64,000 bases of DNA from Apostichopus japonicus. Its lineage: Eukaryota > Echinodermata > Holothuroidea > Aspidochirotida > Stichopodidae. The stretch lies in contig NC_092583.1 of NCBI RefSeq assembly GCF_037975245.1, positions 7,888,764 through 7,952,763 on the forward strand, written 5' to 3'. Both the position numbers and the translations under genes were made by a program. How positions within the stretch are numbered: position 1 is the first letter of the stretch; the number at the start of each line of letters is the position of its first letter. Positions 49,327-63,065 of this stretch are shown here, in pieces. The notes under the pieces are model-generated. The model did no database searches. It was given only the letters and a program-made list of their open reading frames with translations, and was not told the DNA's origin.

Positions 49327-49639
49327 ATATTCACAACACAGTAAATCAGTAGGCTGAGTTGCTACGATAAGCTGAACCGACAAGTTAAGATCAGTGAGAG
49401 TGGGGAAGTTAACAAGAATAACTGCAACATATTGAATCGCTCATGAACAATATGAATTTGAATCACTAAAGTATTAATACTGCCAAAGTACCAACTCTTC
49501 AAGAGATTTGTAAATACATCTTGTGTCCCAGCAAACGACATCGAGTTACATACTAATGTTAAACGTATAAAAGTACATTGTGTTTAGCTATCCAATAAGG
49601 CAGTGCTCACTTATTTCGATAGGAATAGTACGCGTATAA

Positions 49640-51235
<1,596 letters not shown>

Positions 51236-51610
51236 AATCTTATCAAACAGCATCTCCTTAAAACACAGTTCTGATGCATATATTTGTGTTTGTTAAGCAA
51301 CTACTGTACAGTAGGATATGATATCCCTACAATTAAGTGTGTTGTAAAACATATCTGTGTTGTGCTGTACAGGCCTAACACTGATCCAAGTTAACCATAC
51401 ATGCACACTTTTAAGTGGACTATGGTGATAATACTGTACACATATCTGCCTCCACTAATCGTAAAGGTGTCAATCATTTACCCTGTGTCATACACTCACG
51501 GTGGACTGTAATTCAGAATATATCTCTTTAAAACATAGTTCAGATGCATATCTTTGTGTTCATGAAGCAAACACAGAAGGATATGAGATTCCCACATCAT
51601 ACTGTCACTG
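51236..51610. repeat. Direct repeat pair, ~280 bp apart
   Basis: The stretch around 51250-51330 (taaaacacagttctgatgcat, tgtgtttgttaagcaa) recurs at 51530-51605. Confidence 0.6.
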
Positions 51611-51992
51611 TGATCCTTAATAGGTAATTTACCTGTATATATTTGCCCTGAAGGATAATAAATGTTACCCTTTTAAAAGGTAATGACAAACCTTACCCTT
51701 CAAGAAAGGTGATGTTATGATGCAAATAGTCTGTACTGCTACTACTGACAAACTTTGCATTTCTCAATAGAAATTATATGAAACATTTCTGTGCTACTTA
51801 GAGGAGAATATACCTGTTTAGATGCTCCCTGAGAGAATAATATGTAAGACCTGTCTTAAAAAGATACACATAAGTTTTCAACGCACGTTATGTACTGTAA
51901 TGATGCATCAACCTGGAGGGATGTCCTCCTTAATGTGAACATTTTACTTTACTACAATTGTGGTCCTTCCAAAAGCTAGATCTGCTCTCGAC

Positions 51993-52225
51993 TCAAGGGT
52001 AACTCAAAACTAAGGTAGAAGGCTCATCATCCAATGTTACTCCTGCTGATGGTTTCTCTTCATTTGCCATCTTCTTATACTTGTTGACTTCGATCATCAC
52101 GTTTGGTTTGAAAGTCTTTCCATCATGGCCAACGTTTTCATGAACATTGGGGAATTCTAAAATATCCCTGCGGCCTAAGTAAATAACAAAGAGAAACCAG
52201 AAAGCCAGTGGGCTGATTGTGATTC
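51993..52225 (-). CDS. Terminal coding exon of an unidentified membrane protein gene
   Basis: On the minus strand an acceptor (ctcaattggcag) is followed by an exon that starts with two bases of a split codon and encodes 76 residues before TGA. The start is a hydrophobic segment (ISPLAFWFLFVIYLG) that could cross the membrane, then a soluble, Lys/Glu-rich tail (NVMIEVNKYKKMANEEK, ending LVLSYP). Its phase matches the donor at 53767, giving a Gly at the junction. The composition is ordinary protein, unlike the repeats around it. I do not recognise the family. Confidence 0.5.
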
Positions 52226-52251
52226 CTGCCAATTGAGATTATAATCCCAAG

Positions 52252-52880
52252 CCCTGCCCCCTAATAAATGTGCATAATATCACATTGAATAAACATTATC
52301 ATGTACCCGCTATCTACCAACACCTTCACACAAAGTATGATTCAATTTTGAAAATGTTTACATTTGACCTTGACCTCATTAATATTTATGAGATGAGCAC
52401 CGAATCTATAGGGCTCTTCTACTCACTATGGTGCATCTATTTACCAAGTATGACTTCAATCCAACATGTCGTTGTTCAGATACCGTGTTTACAAGCTACT
52501 TTAGTGAAAACTAACTTGAGCCCCGCCCACTAATAAATATGCATATCATCATCTTGAATATATATCAAAATGTACCGGCTATCTACCAACACATTAATAC
52601 CAATTATGAATAAATTCTGACTTTCGGTTGCGGAGTTATTAGCATTTGGAGATTTTCAGGTTTGACCCCGTGACCTCATTATTCATGAGATGAGCATCAA
52701 AATCAACAGGGTTCATCTACTCGCTATGGCGCATTTATGTACCAAGTATGACTTCAATCCAACTTGCCATTGTTGAGTTATCGTGTTTACGAGCCAAGGG
52801 CCTCACATACACACAGACATACACACGCACACCTACAATCACCATCGCATAGATTCCTTGAACCTTCGGCAAGGAATCAA
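52252..52880. repeat. Tandem dimer of a dispersed repeat
   Basis: Two ~270-bp copies share ccctgccccctaataaat, ctatctaccaacac, gacctcatta...gagatgagca and accaagtatgacttcaatccaac. The second ends in a CA-rich stretch and a small hairpin (attccttgaaccttcggcaaggaat). It sits in the intron of the minus-strand gene. Confidence 0.75.
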
Positions 52881-53766
52881 AAAGGACAATTCTAAACCAG
52901 CCCCGCAAGTTTCAGTATAGGCCATATCATTTCTTAGTGAGGATAATTATTTTCTCACATTTTGAACTTAAACCAATCACATTGCTCGATCTGTTTGGTC
53001 TTTGGAAAATATGTTACAACATCTGATTGGTCAGGGTTCTTCTTACTATGGAATGTCATTGATAAAAAATGTTGTTCCCTATGAGCATTGAACTTGGGCA
53101 AGTTCAAATGTCTAGAGCTAACTTTTGTTCCGTGACCAATGTCAATGGGAGTTAAGTGTGTTAAAAAACTTGATCTTTCCACATGTAATATATTTGGGAT
53201 TTTTCTGTAAGTGAAGCAAACTTATGGAGGCTCATGGATACTTGAGAAAATACTTATCAAAGCAATAATACAGTTAAACATAATTGTAAACTTGCTGTTT
53301 AGTAATGATATTAAAAGTAATAATTGGAATCTTAGTGAATACTAAGGTCAAAACATGAACATGGCATTTTGTTGAGAAGTAAGAACTTGTTGTGCAAATT
53401 GTTCTTTTTCTTTCATGAAAGTTTATCATGGGGCATGTCTTATGAGATACAGGTGTAGGATAGGCCCAGGCCTAGGTATTTCCAATTGGCAGGTGTTTAT
53501 ACTGAAGGTCTCAAGTTACGTACGTCTTACAGCTTTTGAAATAATGGCCATGCCGGATAACCATTAATTGCTCAAATAATCAAACGGTTATATGGTTAGT
53601 GGATTAACCAAAATAACTCAGACCTAATAAGTAACCCTTAATAAACATTTTCAACAGTCAACTCTCTCAGTGTTTTACTGGTTACAAGTGTATGTCACCT
53701 ATTTCAAGCAATCCTTCCCTCAACAGCAGATCACTTTAACAAAACTTAAAGAATTATTTAGCATAC

Positions 53767-53834
53767 CTTTGTCAGGGAAGTACCAGACTGAAAAGTTGTC
53801 TAGTTCATAGAACATTATGAGCCACAGGCCACCG
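53767..53834 (-). CDS. Probable penultimate exon of the minus-strand gene
   Basis: The minus strand reads GLWLIMFYELDNFSVWYFPD and then Lys plus one base before a GTATGC donor, in phase 1 to match the exon at 51993-52225. A TGA closes the frame further upstream, so the acceptor must lie at or below about 53851. The AG at 53835-53836 is one choice but has a poor pyrimidine tract, so the upper boundary is uncertain. Confidence 0.35.
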
Positions 53835-53869
53835 CTTTTTGTGCATTTGTTTCAGGGGTTTCTTCTGCG

Positions 53870-54620
53870 TTCCTCTTTCTTGCTGAGTGTCTAGTGCCTA
53901 TTGACAAAATAAATGAAACATTGAAGACAACTGATCAACCATTTTAGAGCCACTAGGCTGAAATAGTACCATATGATGTTATTCAGCCTGTAAAAGTTTA
54001 AGCACCAATAACACAGAAAATTGAAATTCATTATGATGGCGAGGTATCACACATCAAAGCCTCCTTCCTATGAATTCATACTTATATTCATCCTTTTCCT
54101 TATGAACATCACATAAGCAGTTCTAGACTCTGCATGCTACAGCTGTGGTGAGGAACAATTAGTTATGGGCCTGGGCTAGTTGCCAGGCAAACGAATAAAC
54201 TTGATACTATTCATGGATGATCTTACATTGTAACTAGCTACAGTAAAGCCCGAATGAAAGGTAAATGCTAGCTTAGGTTGGGTCCTTTGTCCAACTCCAG
54301 AGTCCAAAGACTAGAAATTTAACATAGAATGCTCTGATCTGGAAATTGCAAGTTGCCCCCACCCTTTGGAATCTTATCTAAGCTACAATATCGGCAAATA
54401 TACAATCCCACATTTCTGGCACCGTTTATGCATCCTTGAAGAAGGTCGTGCGACCTCCTACTCTTGATTATGCAAGCTTGTGACCTCTCAAAAGAAGGGA
54501 ATATCTCGAGACATGCAAAGATCAAGCTAAAGGCAGTAAAAAAAAAAATCTGAATCGTTAAGGCGAAGTGTATATTTCAACCAAGAGGCAATTTCGCCCT
54601 ATAGTTCATATATTTAGCAG
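53870..54620. other. No recognised feature
   Basis: Mixed-composition sequence. Short frames here lack splice or homology support. Confidence 0.3.
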
Positions 54621-54625
<5 letters not shown>

Positions 54626-54691
<66 letters not shown>

Positions 54692-54755
54692 ATGTATGTG
54701 TATATATATATATATTATATATGTATACATATACATATATATATATATATATATC
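54626..54755. repeat. (TA)n-rich microsatellite
   Basis: TA runs with interspersed tgtatg units. Confidence 0.97.
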
Positions 54756-56356
54756 ATAGTGGAAATAAATAGAAAAGCAACTTAACGTTATATAAAATAT
54801 GCAGTATTTACAGCTTTGGAATAAGCAAAAGCAGATTTGACATATGTTACATTTGATAGGCGCCACATACACACAACTAGGACGTTATGGTATCATAACA
54901 ATATCTATTAAAATATCTATAAAAAAGGGCGAATCTATTAACCTTACATTAATATTAACTTAACGAAGAAGACGTATTGAAGTTGTGATCAAATATTCGT
55001 TATTCCTTTTTTTTTTAAAGTAATTTTATATTATATTTGCTGGTATATTGCTTCACGCAAAGCTCGGCCTATCTAAGACTCGGTTTTTTACTCCTCCTTG
55101 AAGATCTTCTTGGAAAATAACTTTAGAGCTGACATAAAGGTTTATGGTTTTTTATATATTTTATTATAATTATATCTTTTCAAGGAAGCATATATTGCTT
55201 TATTTGAATCGTATTTAGATTTCAGGAAGTCGCTGACAATATACGAGCTGAACACACACGACGTCAACTGTTTTTCATTTCCTTCTTGAGATACAGCATG
55301 CATGTAGGGCTGGCACACAGTTTCATGGGATTTCTGTCGACCTTTTTGTTAACTATATCTTGTCTATAGTTCTGAGTAAGTATTTCGGCAAGCATACGAC
55401 TGTGTTTAAGACATGATGGTGCGAGCCCTTCTATTATAGTATAATAGGTCAATGTTTTTTCTTCATATCAAATACAGCTGTATGTTTTGTTACTAAAGCC
55501 ATCACCCAGGAAGGGAGATGATTGTGGTTCAATATTATTTGGCCATGTTGCGTTTTCAACCCACGTAGGACAGTGTTCCCCTACTTAGGCCATAAAGTAT
55601 ATGCATTTACCAATCCACCCCCCCCCCTCCTTCCTCACCCAGATTCTATCCGATTCTGGTCTTTGCTGTGGTTGCAGCTACGGGTGTGTGGGTGTGTGTT
55701 AGCGTGTACGTCTGTAGCACTTGCTTTGGTCCGCGACAACTCACCAACGGAGTGATGGAAATTTGACATACTGACCGTGTAGATGTATTATGGTAGGTGA
55801 GCCCTATTGTTTTTCGCCATGATCTTATCAAAAATAATAAGGTTATGGGGTCAAACGTGAAAATCTTTACATTGCAATAACTCGGCAGATTGTAGCCAAA
55901 CTTGGTGTTCAATTGTTGACCAATACCTGGTACATGTAGGCCTAAATGCATTGGGAACATCTGGGCCCCAAAATTCCCGGCCCCTTTTTTAGCTGGGTGG
56001 ACCCATATTTTATTTCCAACTTAAATGCATTTAGGGACACATTCTTTACGCCCCAATTTTTGGGGCCCAAATACTTTGAAAAATGTTGTCAAGTTCATTC
56101 CATAAAATTGCGTAATGACATACAATACTTTGACATTCCACTAAGCAAGGAATCATAGTGTCCGTTGGCTTTGTCTGCTTGATTCAGTGTTCAAGTGTAA
56201 AAGATCGAAATTTTCTTTGCGTGATTACATTCTAATACCAGTTTCTAATGCTACTGGAATGTTTCTGTAAATTATCTTCGTGGAAAGTATGATATTACTT
56301 AGTTCTATAACTAAGTTAAATCTTGTTGTTGGTTGGGTGGTCCTTTACCATAGTTA
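54756..56356. other. No confirmed gene
   Basis: AT-rich at first, then more mixed from 55500. It includes a C homopolymer near 55618 and a TG-rich stretch near 55685. Short frames (for example 55946-56158) have no recognisable domain. Confidence 0.3.
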
Positions 56357-57002
56357 TCAAGGGCGGCGGAACCGTTGGGGCACAGGGGGCACGTGCCCCC
56401 CCCCACTTTTCCTCAGGTTAAAAAGTGTGCCCTTCTTCTACATAAAAATTGAGGTGTCTCAAGTTAGCAAGAGGCGAGGGAACCAGAATGAACACTCGGG
56501 AAGGGCCGTTTCCGGCCATCTGAGGGCATTGTAAAACCAAAAATTTTCTTGTACGCTCCGCGCCAACCGATGGTGGCGCTCCGCTCAGATAGTCGTGCCT
56601 TTACAACTTTGCAAATCCTGGCTACTCCCCCTGACTTTTAATATATTTCTATGGGTCAAACTCAAAGCTATTTCGAATGGAAAAAGTTTGTTAAGATATT
56701 AACTAGAAATAGACTCTAATTCGGAAGATTCCTACATTAGCAACTAGCATGATTTCACCTCATTCTGTCTTCAAAGAAAACTTGTTCCTTGTTTCCCAAT
56801 TTGCACATTGGATATTGCAGTGCTAGTGTGCATTTTTTCCTTGAGGGTGGGGGGGGGGGCGTTGATGGAGTGATGTGTATACGCAAATAAGATAATACAA
56901 TAAGAGTTATAAAGGGTACTAAATATCAGGCTGCATCAGTCCAATCGAATTTCTGCAAAGTGACCTTTGATGTCAGATTAAAAGTGCTTCCGCCGCCCTT
57001 GA
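56357..57002. mobile_element. MITE with GC-rich inverted ends
   Basis: The ends TCAAGGGCGGCGGAA and TTCCGCCGCCCTTGA are perfect inverted repeats bounding 646 bp. Both flanks contain AGTTA, offset by a base. Inside are poly-C and poly-G runs and no transposase. It is probably a non-autonomous DNA transposon. Confidence 0.7.
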
Positions 57003-57469
57003 CAGTTATATGTTGGTCTAGCAAGATCCGGCTCATTGTAATGTATCCGTTGATCTATAAGTAGACAACACTGGTACAACCACACGATAGATCAAAATAT
57101 AAGGGCAGTTAGAGGTAAAGTTACTCCTGACGGAAATTTCCAAGCATTGTCTACATATCCTTTCGAAATTCTTTACCCGACGTTGTCAAGTTTCAAACGT
57201 ACACATGTACAGACGAAGAGGAATGCTTATACACGTCCAAGTTTTGTTTTTCAAGTTTATTGTACGGGATATGTTTAATTTTCCATGAAATTCAACTTTA
57301 ATTTCCGAATAGTCTTTTATTAGAAGTCTTATCCTAAATGTCCAACACTGCACAATACACGAACTACATGACCACACCTTCATTAAATCACAGTGTGTAA
57401 ACAAAATACAAGGAGTAAAATTTAATTGCGAGAGAAAGTTTTTATGTATATAAAGTATAATTTAAAAGA

Positions 57470-57610
57470 CGCCTGAAAACTGACTCAGAAATTATAATAA
57501 ATAATATGGAAAAAAAGCGGCAGAGAATTTCTTGGTCAGGAGCGGGACTCAAACTAGTCTTGTTCAAGAACCTGACTTTCTGCTGTTACTTTGCCTGTTA
57601 CAATTAATAT
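57470..57610 (-). mobile_element. Possible tRNA-derived SINE fragment
   Basis: The minus strand contains a B-box-like agtttgagtcccgc preceded by a decayed tRNA-like arm and followed by a T-rich run. The evidence is weak. Confidence 0.25.
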
Positions 57611-57663
57611 GAGTGCGCCCTCACATTCTCCTTCGAAAATCTGTCAAAACGAGGGTCTTCGTT

Positions 57664-58090
57664 TTACGTACCGCACCACAATTAAAGTTGTGTTCATCCG
57701 CTCGAAAGGTTAACCATTATCAGAGAAAATATGTTAAAGTACCTAAGGTAGGGCATGGTTTGAGCATGTTATCTGTTACTGTTATCGTTTGTTCTGCCTT
57801 TATATAAAACAACTTAATTTAAAGTACAGAGGTGTAGAAATAGGGAGGTTCGAAGGTGATAAAAACCATTTAGAAAATCGTTAGTTAAATGTTGATATTA
57901 CTGCAAGCGAGCAGATGGAAGGGTAGGGGTTCAGTATGCTAAACTTGCCCCTCTTGTGCCATGATAGTCCAAGATCTCAGCTACCATGTGGTGGTTAGGA
58001 TATACCAGTTAAACTTCTATCTTTGCTTTGGCATGTAAAGTGACGAGTTTAGTGTGTAAGTCAATGGAACAATTAACTGTGGTGCGAGAC
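57664..58090 (+). repeat. Dispersed repeat, copy 2
   Basis: Same-orientation partner of 48346-48800. Confidence 0.7.
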
Positions 58091-58657
58091 CTTTACTAAA
58101 TCTTCATTTATCTTGTGTTCGTATCACCAACTTACGGTCTAGATAGCACCATTATTACTCCTAGGCTGCTTACACGAAGACGGATACATCGTTACATATT
58201 CACAGAAGGCAATAATTAAGAAGAAAAAACTGCAAGAGGATAATTACTTTGACTTAATACTGGTGAACGGCCTGGGAATAATTTGTCCCTACAACGCCTT
58301 TAACGAAGTTGGATAAACCAGTGGTAGCCTAAAGCCTACACAGCTCCTGGCATTATGTGGAGTACAGGTCTAACTAAGGCTAGCCTAGACCCATTGGTAC
58401 GAGGATAGCACTTACTATCCTAGGTGTTAATAAGCCAACTTCTAGGGTACAAACATGCGGCATTTTTAGGGTCCATTTCCTTTCCTTGTTTATGTTCCTA
58501 CCACTCCTCAGTTACAGTTACTGCACCTGTGATTAAGTAAGTGCACATTGACGATGTGGATTCTACATAATTTATGTTTGAAAACCAATATTTGACATTA
58601 AATCCATGAATCACAGATGACCCAGCGTGAAATCAATTTATATATAAATAAATCACC

Positions 58658-60170
58658 ATGGCCAAGAACAAGTGGATTTCATATTTTATTGTGGCTTGTA
58701 GGTGGTGTATTCGGTTTGCACCATTTCTATCGTGTATAGTGGTGCACAGGTGGATTCTTTGGTGTTGGAGTTTTCAGAGACCTCTGGAGAATTCCAAAAT
58801 ATGTAGACTCTGCCAATGATATACACCAGAGTATAAAAGGAAGTTAATCCAACAGATGATGAAGAATCCCAAAACTAGCTTTTTCGAGCTCTAGAATTTG
58901 CACTCAGTTAGTTATTGGTACTTTCTTTGGCTACTTAACGATGGTAGCCATATCTGAAGAATTCCTCAGGAATTTCCGGTGGTACGAACTCTCGTAGTAT
59001 ACCCTTTGCAATAGCTAGTGTTCATATTGTGGGTAACATCGGTAGGGAATTCAACAATTGGGTGCGCTAAAGCCAGGGCTGTGTGGATCATACATGCTTA
59101 GCCCATTGTTTACCTTCCCAGCGGTGTAGCATACCAAGTCATTCTAAGTGCCTTCTTATTTCAGAAGATTCAGGAAAACTCCGGAAGCTTGGATGATTCA
59201 AAGTATATGTAGGAGGCTTTTCGTTGTTTTCATTTGCAGGTACGTTTGATGTTATCACTAAAATGGCATTGCTCCCAGCTGGACTGTGTTTTCTAAATTG
59301 AACAAAGAAAATAATAATCATAATAATTGCTGGTTTAGTATAAATGCAGGTCTTGTGTTATCAACGATTGCAACATGATTCAGAAGAAAATGGATTATGC
59401 TTGGAAATATCTGAATCACTAACATTTACAAATTTACTGTTAACTGATTTTATTACGTTATTTCTAATATTGATTTGCGATACCAAGATGTTGGATACTA
59501 TGGCAATGTGCAAAGGCATATTTTTCTCTGGACTGTCCCTTGTGAACAGTGTGACAAAGGTGAGGCACCAGTCAAGAGTTGAAGGACTTAGGTGAAAACA
59601 TTGACTTTTTTATTTGTCATGCTGAAGCATACTTAAATTCAAGACTGGTATTTCGCTTGTGGGCATACTTTAGTATAGATGTACCATGTAGGGCACGTAT
59701 CACATGTAAATTGATTAATAATCTGTACTGTAGATAGGGATGCACATAATCCAAGTTTTTGGATGCCCAGCCAAATCTGGTCTCGGGAGGAACCAAAACA
59801 TTTTCCTGGAAAAGAGAATATCCCAGCGCTCAAAGTTTACTTTCACTTCAAAGTTAATGTTTGATACTAGTGTTTTTTTTCTTTTTAACGTAATATGTTA
59901 CATGTTTACGTTTTGATGAACAGGATCCTGCATAACTGGTCTTTGGTTTTCGGCAATATACTTCAATGCCTCCATTACCACAGGGGATGGGGAAACAATC
60001 AAGGTTAGAGACGCAGTCAATCACTTCTTCGACTCACCTTTCTGGAAGGAATTCGTGGCGACCATGCAACAGTTATATCAGCGAGGAAAAGCCAGTGGAT
60101 GTCGACGTCTTTGGTCGGATCTGATGGTCTCGTTTGATCCTCAGGGCGAGATGAATGCTAATAAGTTTGG
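58658..60170 (+). pseudogene. DNAJC22: DNAJC22 (wurst-type, TM2 domain) pseudogene
   Basis: In order on the plus strand: an ATG in good context (ACCATGG) opening MAKNKWISYFI; a frame change to LVGGVFGLHHFY (the GLHHFY signature of the TM2 region); an in-frame TAG; GGFFGVGVFRDLWRIPKYV; LVIGTFFGYLTMVAIS; VGNIGREFNNWV; and, after about 0.9 kb, ITGLWFSAIYFNASI, IKVRDAVNHFFDSPFWKEF and FDPQGEMNA. This is the segment order of DNAJC22, a multi-pass membrane co-chaperone with a C-terminal J domain. The J domain that should follow is not recognisable. Several stops and frameshifts break the frame. The later segments lie in a good open frame (about 59930-60350), so one decaying exon could still be transcribed. 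Confidence 0.7.
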
Positions 60171-60622
60171 TAGCAGATCAAATATATCCGTGGCTTCAAC
60201 TAATCTAATAAATCTAGTATCCTATCTACTTTCCGTAGGACTATGTGAAGGGAACTATGCTTTTATCTATTTGTTTTGTCTAATAATATGTCAGGGTCTA
60301 ATAATTATGTCATTGCTCGTCCGATACATTGCGTTATGTATAAGTTTGTGTTGACGATCAGAGTTCGGCTTGGTAAAATGTACACAATCTTAACTATTGA
60401 TTTTGTTAATACAACTGTGTGATGCTTTGACAATTTGTGAAGAAATGCACTGCTGTTTGTGAGGATCATCAGTTGCTTGTGTGTCATCCTTTGGAACTAA
60501 ACAATATCTAAACTAGAATGGAAATAATTAACGTGTCCTTCTCATATTTAGATCAAACTCAGAACAGTTTTCAGAACAGAGTTTCCATAAAGTCAGAGAG
60601 AGAATCTCTGGACATACAATCA

Positions 60623-60696
60623 CCGCCCATAGCCTAGTTGGTTAGGGTGTCCGCATACTAAGCGGGAGGCCCGGGTTCGAATCCCGGTGGAGGCTG
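60623..60696 (+). mobile_element. tRNA-derived SINE head (tRNA-like)
   Basis: A D-arm (agcctagttggttaggg), an anticodon arm (ccgc/gcgg with loop ATACTAA, anticodon ACT) and a perfect T-arm (ccgggttcgaatcccgg) are all present, but the acceptor stem pairs poorly. Anticodon ACT would mean Ser, yet the variable arm is short, unlike tRNA-Ser. A TTTTTT terminator follows. It is best read as a SINE head or tRNA pseudogene. Confidence 0.6.
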
Positions 60697-60917
60697 GAAG
60701 TTTTTTCACTATACTGGATTTTCCTTCTCATTACGTTTGCAATTATATATATATATTTATATATATTATATATTTGCCTTTGTCGTTAACCTCCTTTTCA
60801 TTAACATAAAGTCTGTTGAAAGTATCTCTTTCGAGATCCGGCTTTAGGGATCAAAAATGATTTTCGAGTTGGTTAGCATCATGTTTGATCTCTAGAGTAA
60901 GGCAAAAACAGAACTAG

Positions 60918-60921
<4 letters not shown>

Positions 60922-60988
<67 letters not shown>

Positions 60989-61002
60989 TATATATGTATA
61001 TA

Positions 61003-61037
<35 letters not shown>
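60922..61037. repeat. (TA)n-rich microsatellite
   Basis: Over 100 bases of TA repeats with a few interruptions, ending in a tgtgtgta run. Confidence 0.97.
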
Positions 61038-61040
<3 letters not shown>

Positions 61041-61593
61041 TGTGTGTATGTGTGAATGCACCTCACCCAGAATGTCAGGACCGGTGCTGGGAGACACACC
61101 TTAAAGGGCAGGACATTTTGAAAAGACAGGACCGAAAACCCGGTCCTGGATTTTCTTTGGCTTATAGCCATCATCATGCTGCCCTCTTTCTTCTCTCAAA
61201 GTTTGAAGATGATCCTGTCTTTGCCTATAGTATGAATATGTGTCTTTTTTTTCAGCATGGTAAAATTAAAAACACACATTGACTTTGACATGCAACTTTA
61301 ATGAATGCTGCCCTCGGTCCTGAAATTAAAACACACCTCTTCCATAACGCAGGTATGAAAGTATATTGCCTATAATATGGGGACCATATCAAAACTTCAG
61401 GACTAACATATTGTGTTTAAACAGGACCAGCCATGCATGATCATTAATTATATAGAGAAGATGATGACAACTAAATTAGGCATGAATATTCGAACAACTT
61501 CCAAATCAGACTTTGAGACAAGTAAAAGTTATTTTAATAACCAATATGCCACTTACTAACAAAGAATGGATATATACAAACATCATTAATTAA
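61038..61593. other. No gene; dispersed-repeat-like sequence
   Basis: Contains several scattered ggtcctg/caggacc motifs (61078-61440), which look repetitive. No supported reading frame. Confidence 0.35.
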
Positions 61594-63061
61594 AGAGGTT
61601 ATGAAATGGAAAAAAATCTTTATCATCGTATTTTGTATACTCGTAGCTTTGCAATGATACCCAATTTGTGTCAAACGAAGCTTGCATCCTTGAGGAATAA
61701 ACGATCAAAAATTCGAGGGTAATAAAAACTTTCGAAAAATTGTTGTATTTAAGGTAATGCGGCTTGACGTCAGTCGAGGAACTCAGCTCACTTCCGAGAC
61801 GCTATGTTTACATTCTTAAACGTCTGAGAACACACAACATTACACTGTTGCAGCGCTCCGTAGTAATTGAGATTTGGTGTTTGGAGTTTTGTTTTTACGT
61901 AAATTTATCTCGTAACTGTTAAATATGCCGAGCCGATAGGCCTATGTGGTATCAGGTTGCTCCACCACAAGTAAAGACGGATTTCTACTGCAAGCTTTTC
62001 CAAAAGATGACAGAAATCGAAGAATTTGAACACGACTCGCTCAAAACACTACACATACACAACGTTATGAGTGCCTGTAGGCCTATACTGTTGCCAAATT
62101 ACTTGTTATGACCATAGCCTAGGCGTCCTTGATACAGCAAATGACGATTTTTTTTCTGGGTTACCTAATATTTTGCACAAAACTTAAGGGCAGCTGTTTT
62201 CAGAACAATCTATACTAGATCTGCAAGTTGTTTTTTTTTGGTAAAACTGGCGTTGTGTTGTGATTTTACGTAACAGTTGGATGATACAATTACACGGTCT
62301 AGCCTGTTATACAACGTCTATTAGTTAGGTCTAGGGCCATGTTACCACTACTACTATAGGGTTGCACTGTACAGAATGTCACATTTTCCTTGCACTGTAA
62401 GACACAAAATTCTAGAAGCTTCGCTACGAAGTTAAGTAGCAGGATCACCGACATTCGAGATAACTTAAATCATATGAAGGTCTTAATAACGGTGGTTTTG
62501 TTTATGCTCAACCGACCAGTTTCGGTTCAGGGTCGTCCAACCGTTCTGCTCGGGGACTTCGCACGGCAGCGACGCGTCTCGGCCATCGGGATCGTTTTAC
62601 AATTCTTCTACAAGGGGCTCAATTGATAGGGGAAAACACCGATATTATCTTCATCACCCTCAAAACTATTTCCTTCTCTTCTTCCTCAAGAAAATAATTT
62701 TCGTCAAAGCTTACGAATGTCCTGAGAGGTGAAGTCCTATTTCCTCGGAATCGGAAGATTCGGGAGAAGACAATTGATGAGAAGAGTGTTGTGGTTACAT
62801 GTAGTAAACTGCATAACGCCGTATCGGTAAACAGCGGGGAGTCGGCTTTGGCTGAAATGGTTCCTTTGATGACGTCAGATGAACTGCGGTGGGCAGCTTT
62901 GCTTTTTTTACGAGTGGCAGCTCGAGAGGTCTCTAGGGAATACTTTGACAGCGAATTTCTGGCGTTTGAAGCCGTATTTACGGAAAGTTGTGCAAGGGTG
63001 GTGTTGTAGTAATGTAGATAAACCATTCCAAGACATGAACATTTTTCATTTCATAACCTCT
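61594..63061 (+). mobile_element. THAP-bearing inverted-repeat element, copy 2
   Basis: The inverted ends AGAGGTTATGAAATG and CATTTCATAACCTCT bound 1468 bp, flanked on both sides by TTAA. It is the inverted sister of 44629-46005. A degraded THAP domain lies near the left end. TTAA flanks are typical of piggyBac, whereas THAP domains are typical of P elements, so the superfamily is unresolved. Confidence 0.8.
61925..62071 (+). pseudogene. THAP zinc-finger domain remnant
   Basis: From ATG at 61925 the frame reads MPSR-stop-AYVVSGCSTTSKDG and then FLLQAFPKDDRNRRI-stop-TRLAQN. This matches the THAP start: Met-Pro, Cys pair, FPKD motif and Trp, with the first Cys and the Trp turned into stops. 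THAP domains bind DNA and form the N-terminus of P-element-type transposases. Confidence 0.65.
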
Positions 63062-63065
63062 TTAA

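Noticed and set aside
52955-53182. Minus-strand frame of 75 residues
   Set aside because: Composition is protein-like, but I found no splice sites or family and it lies in repeat-rich intron sequence.
59228-59245. Recursive splice site (tttcatttgcag directly followed by gtacgt)
   Set aside because: It lies within the decayed DNAJC22 copy and has no flanking exon support.
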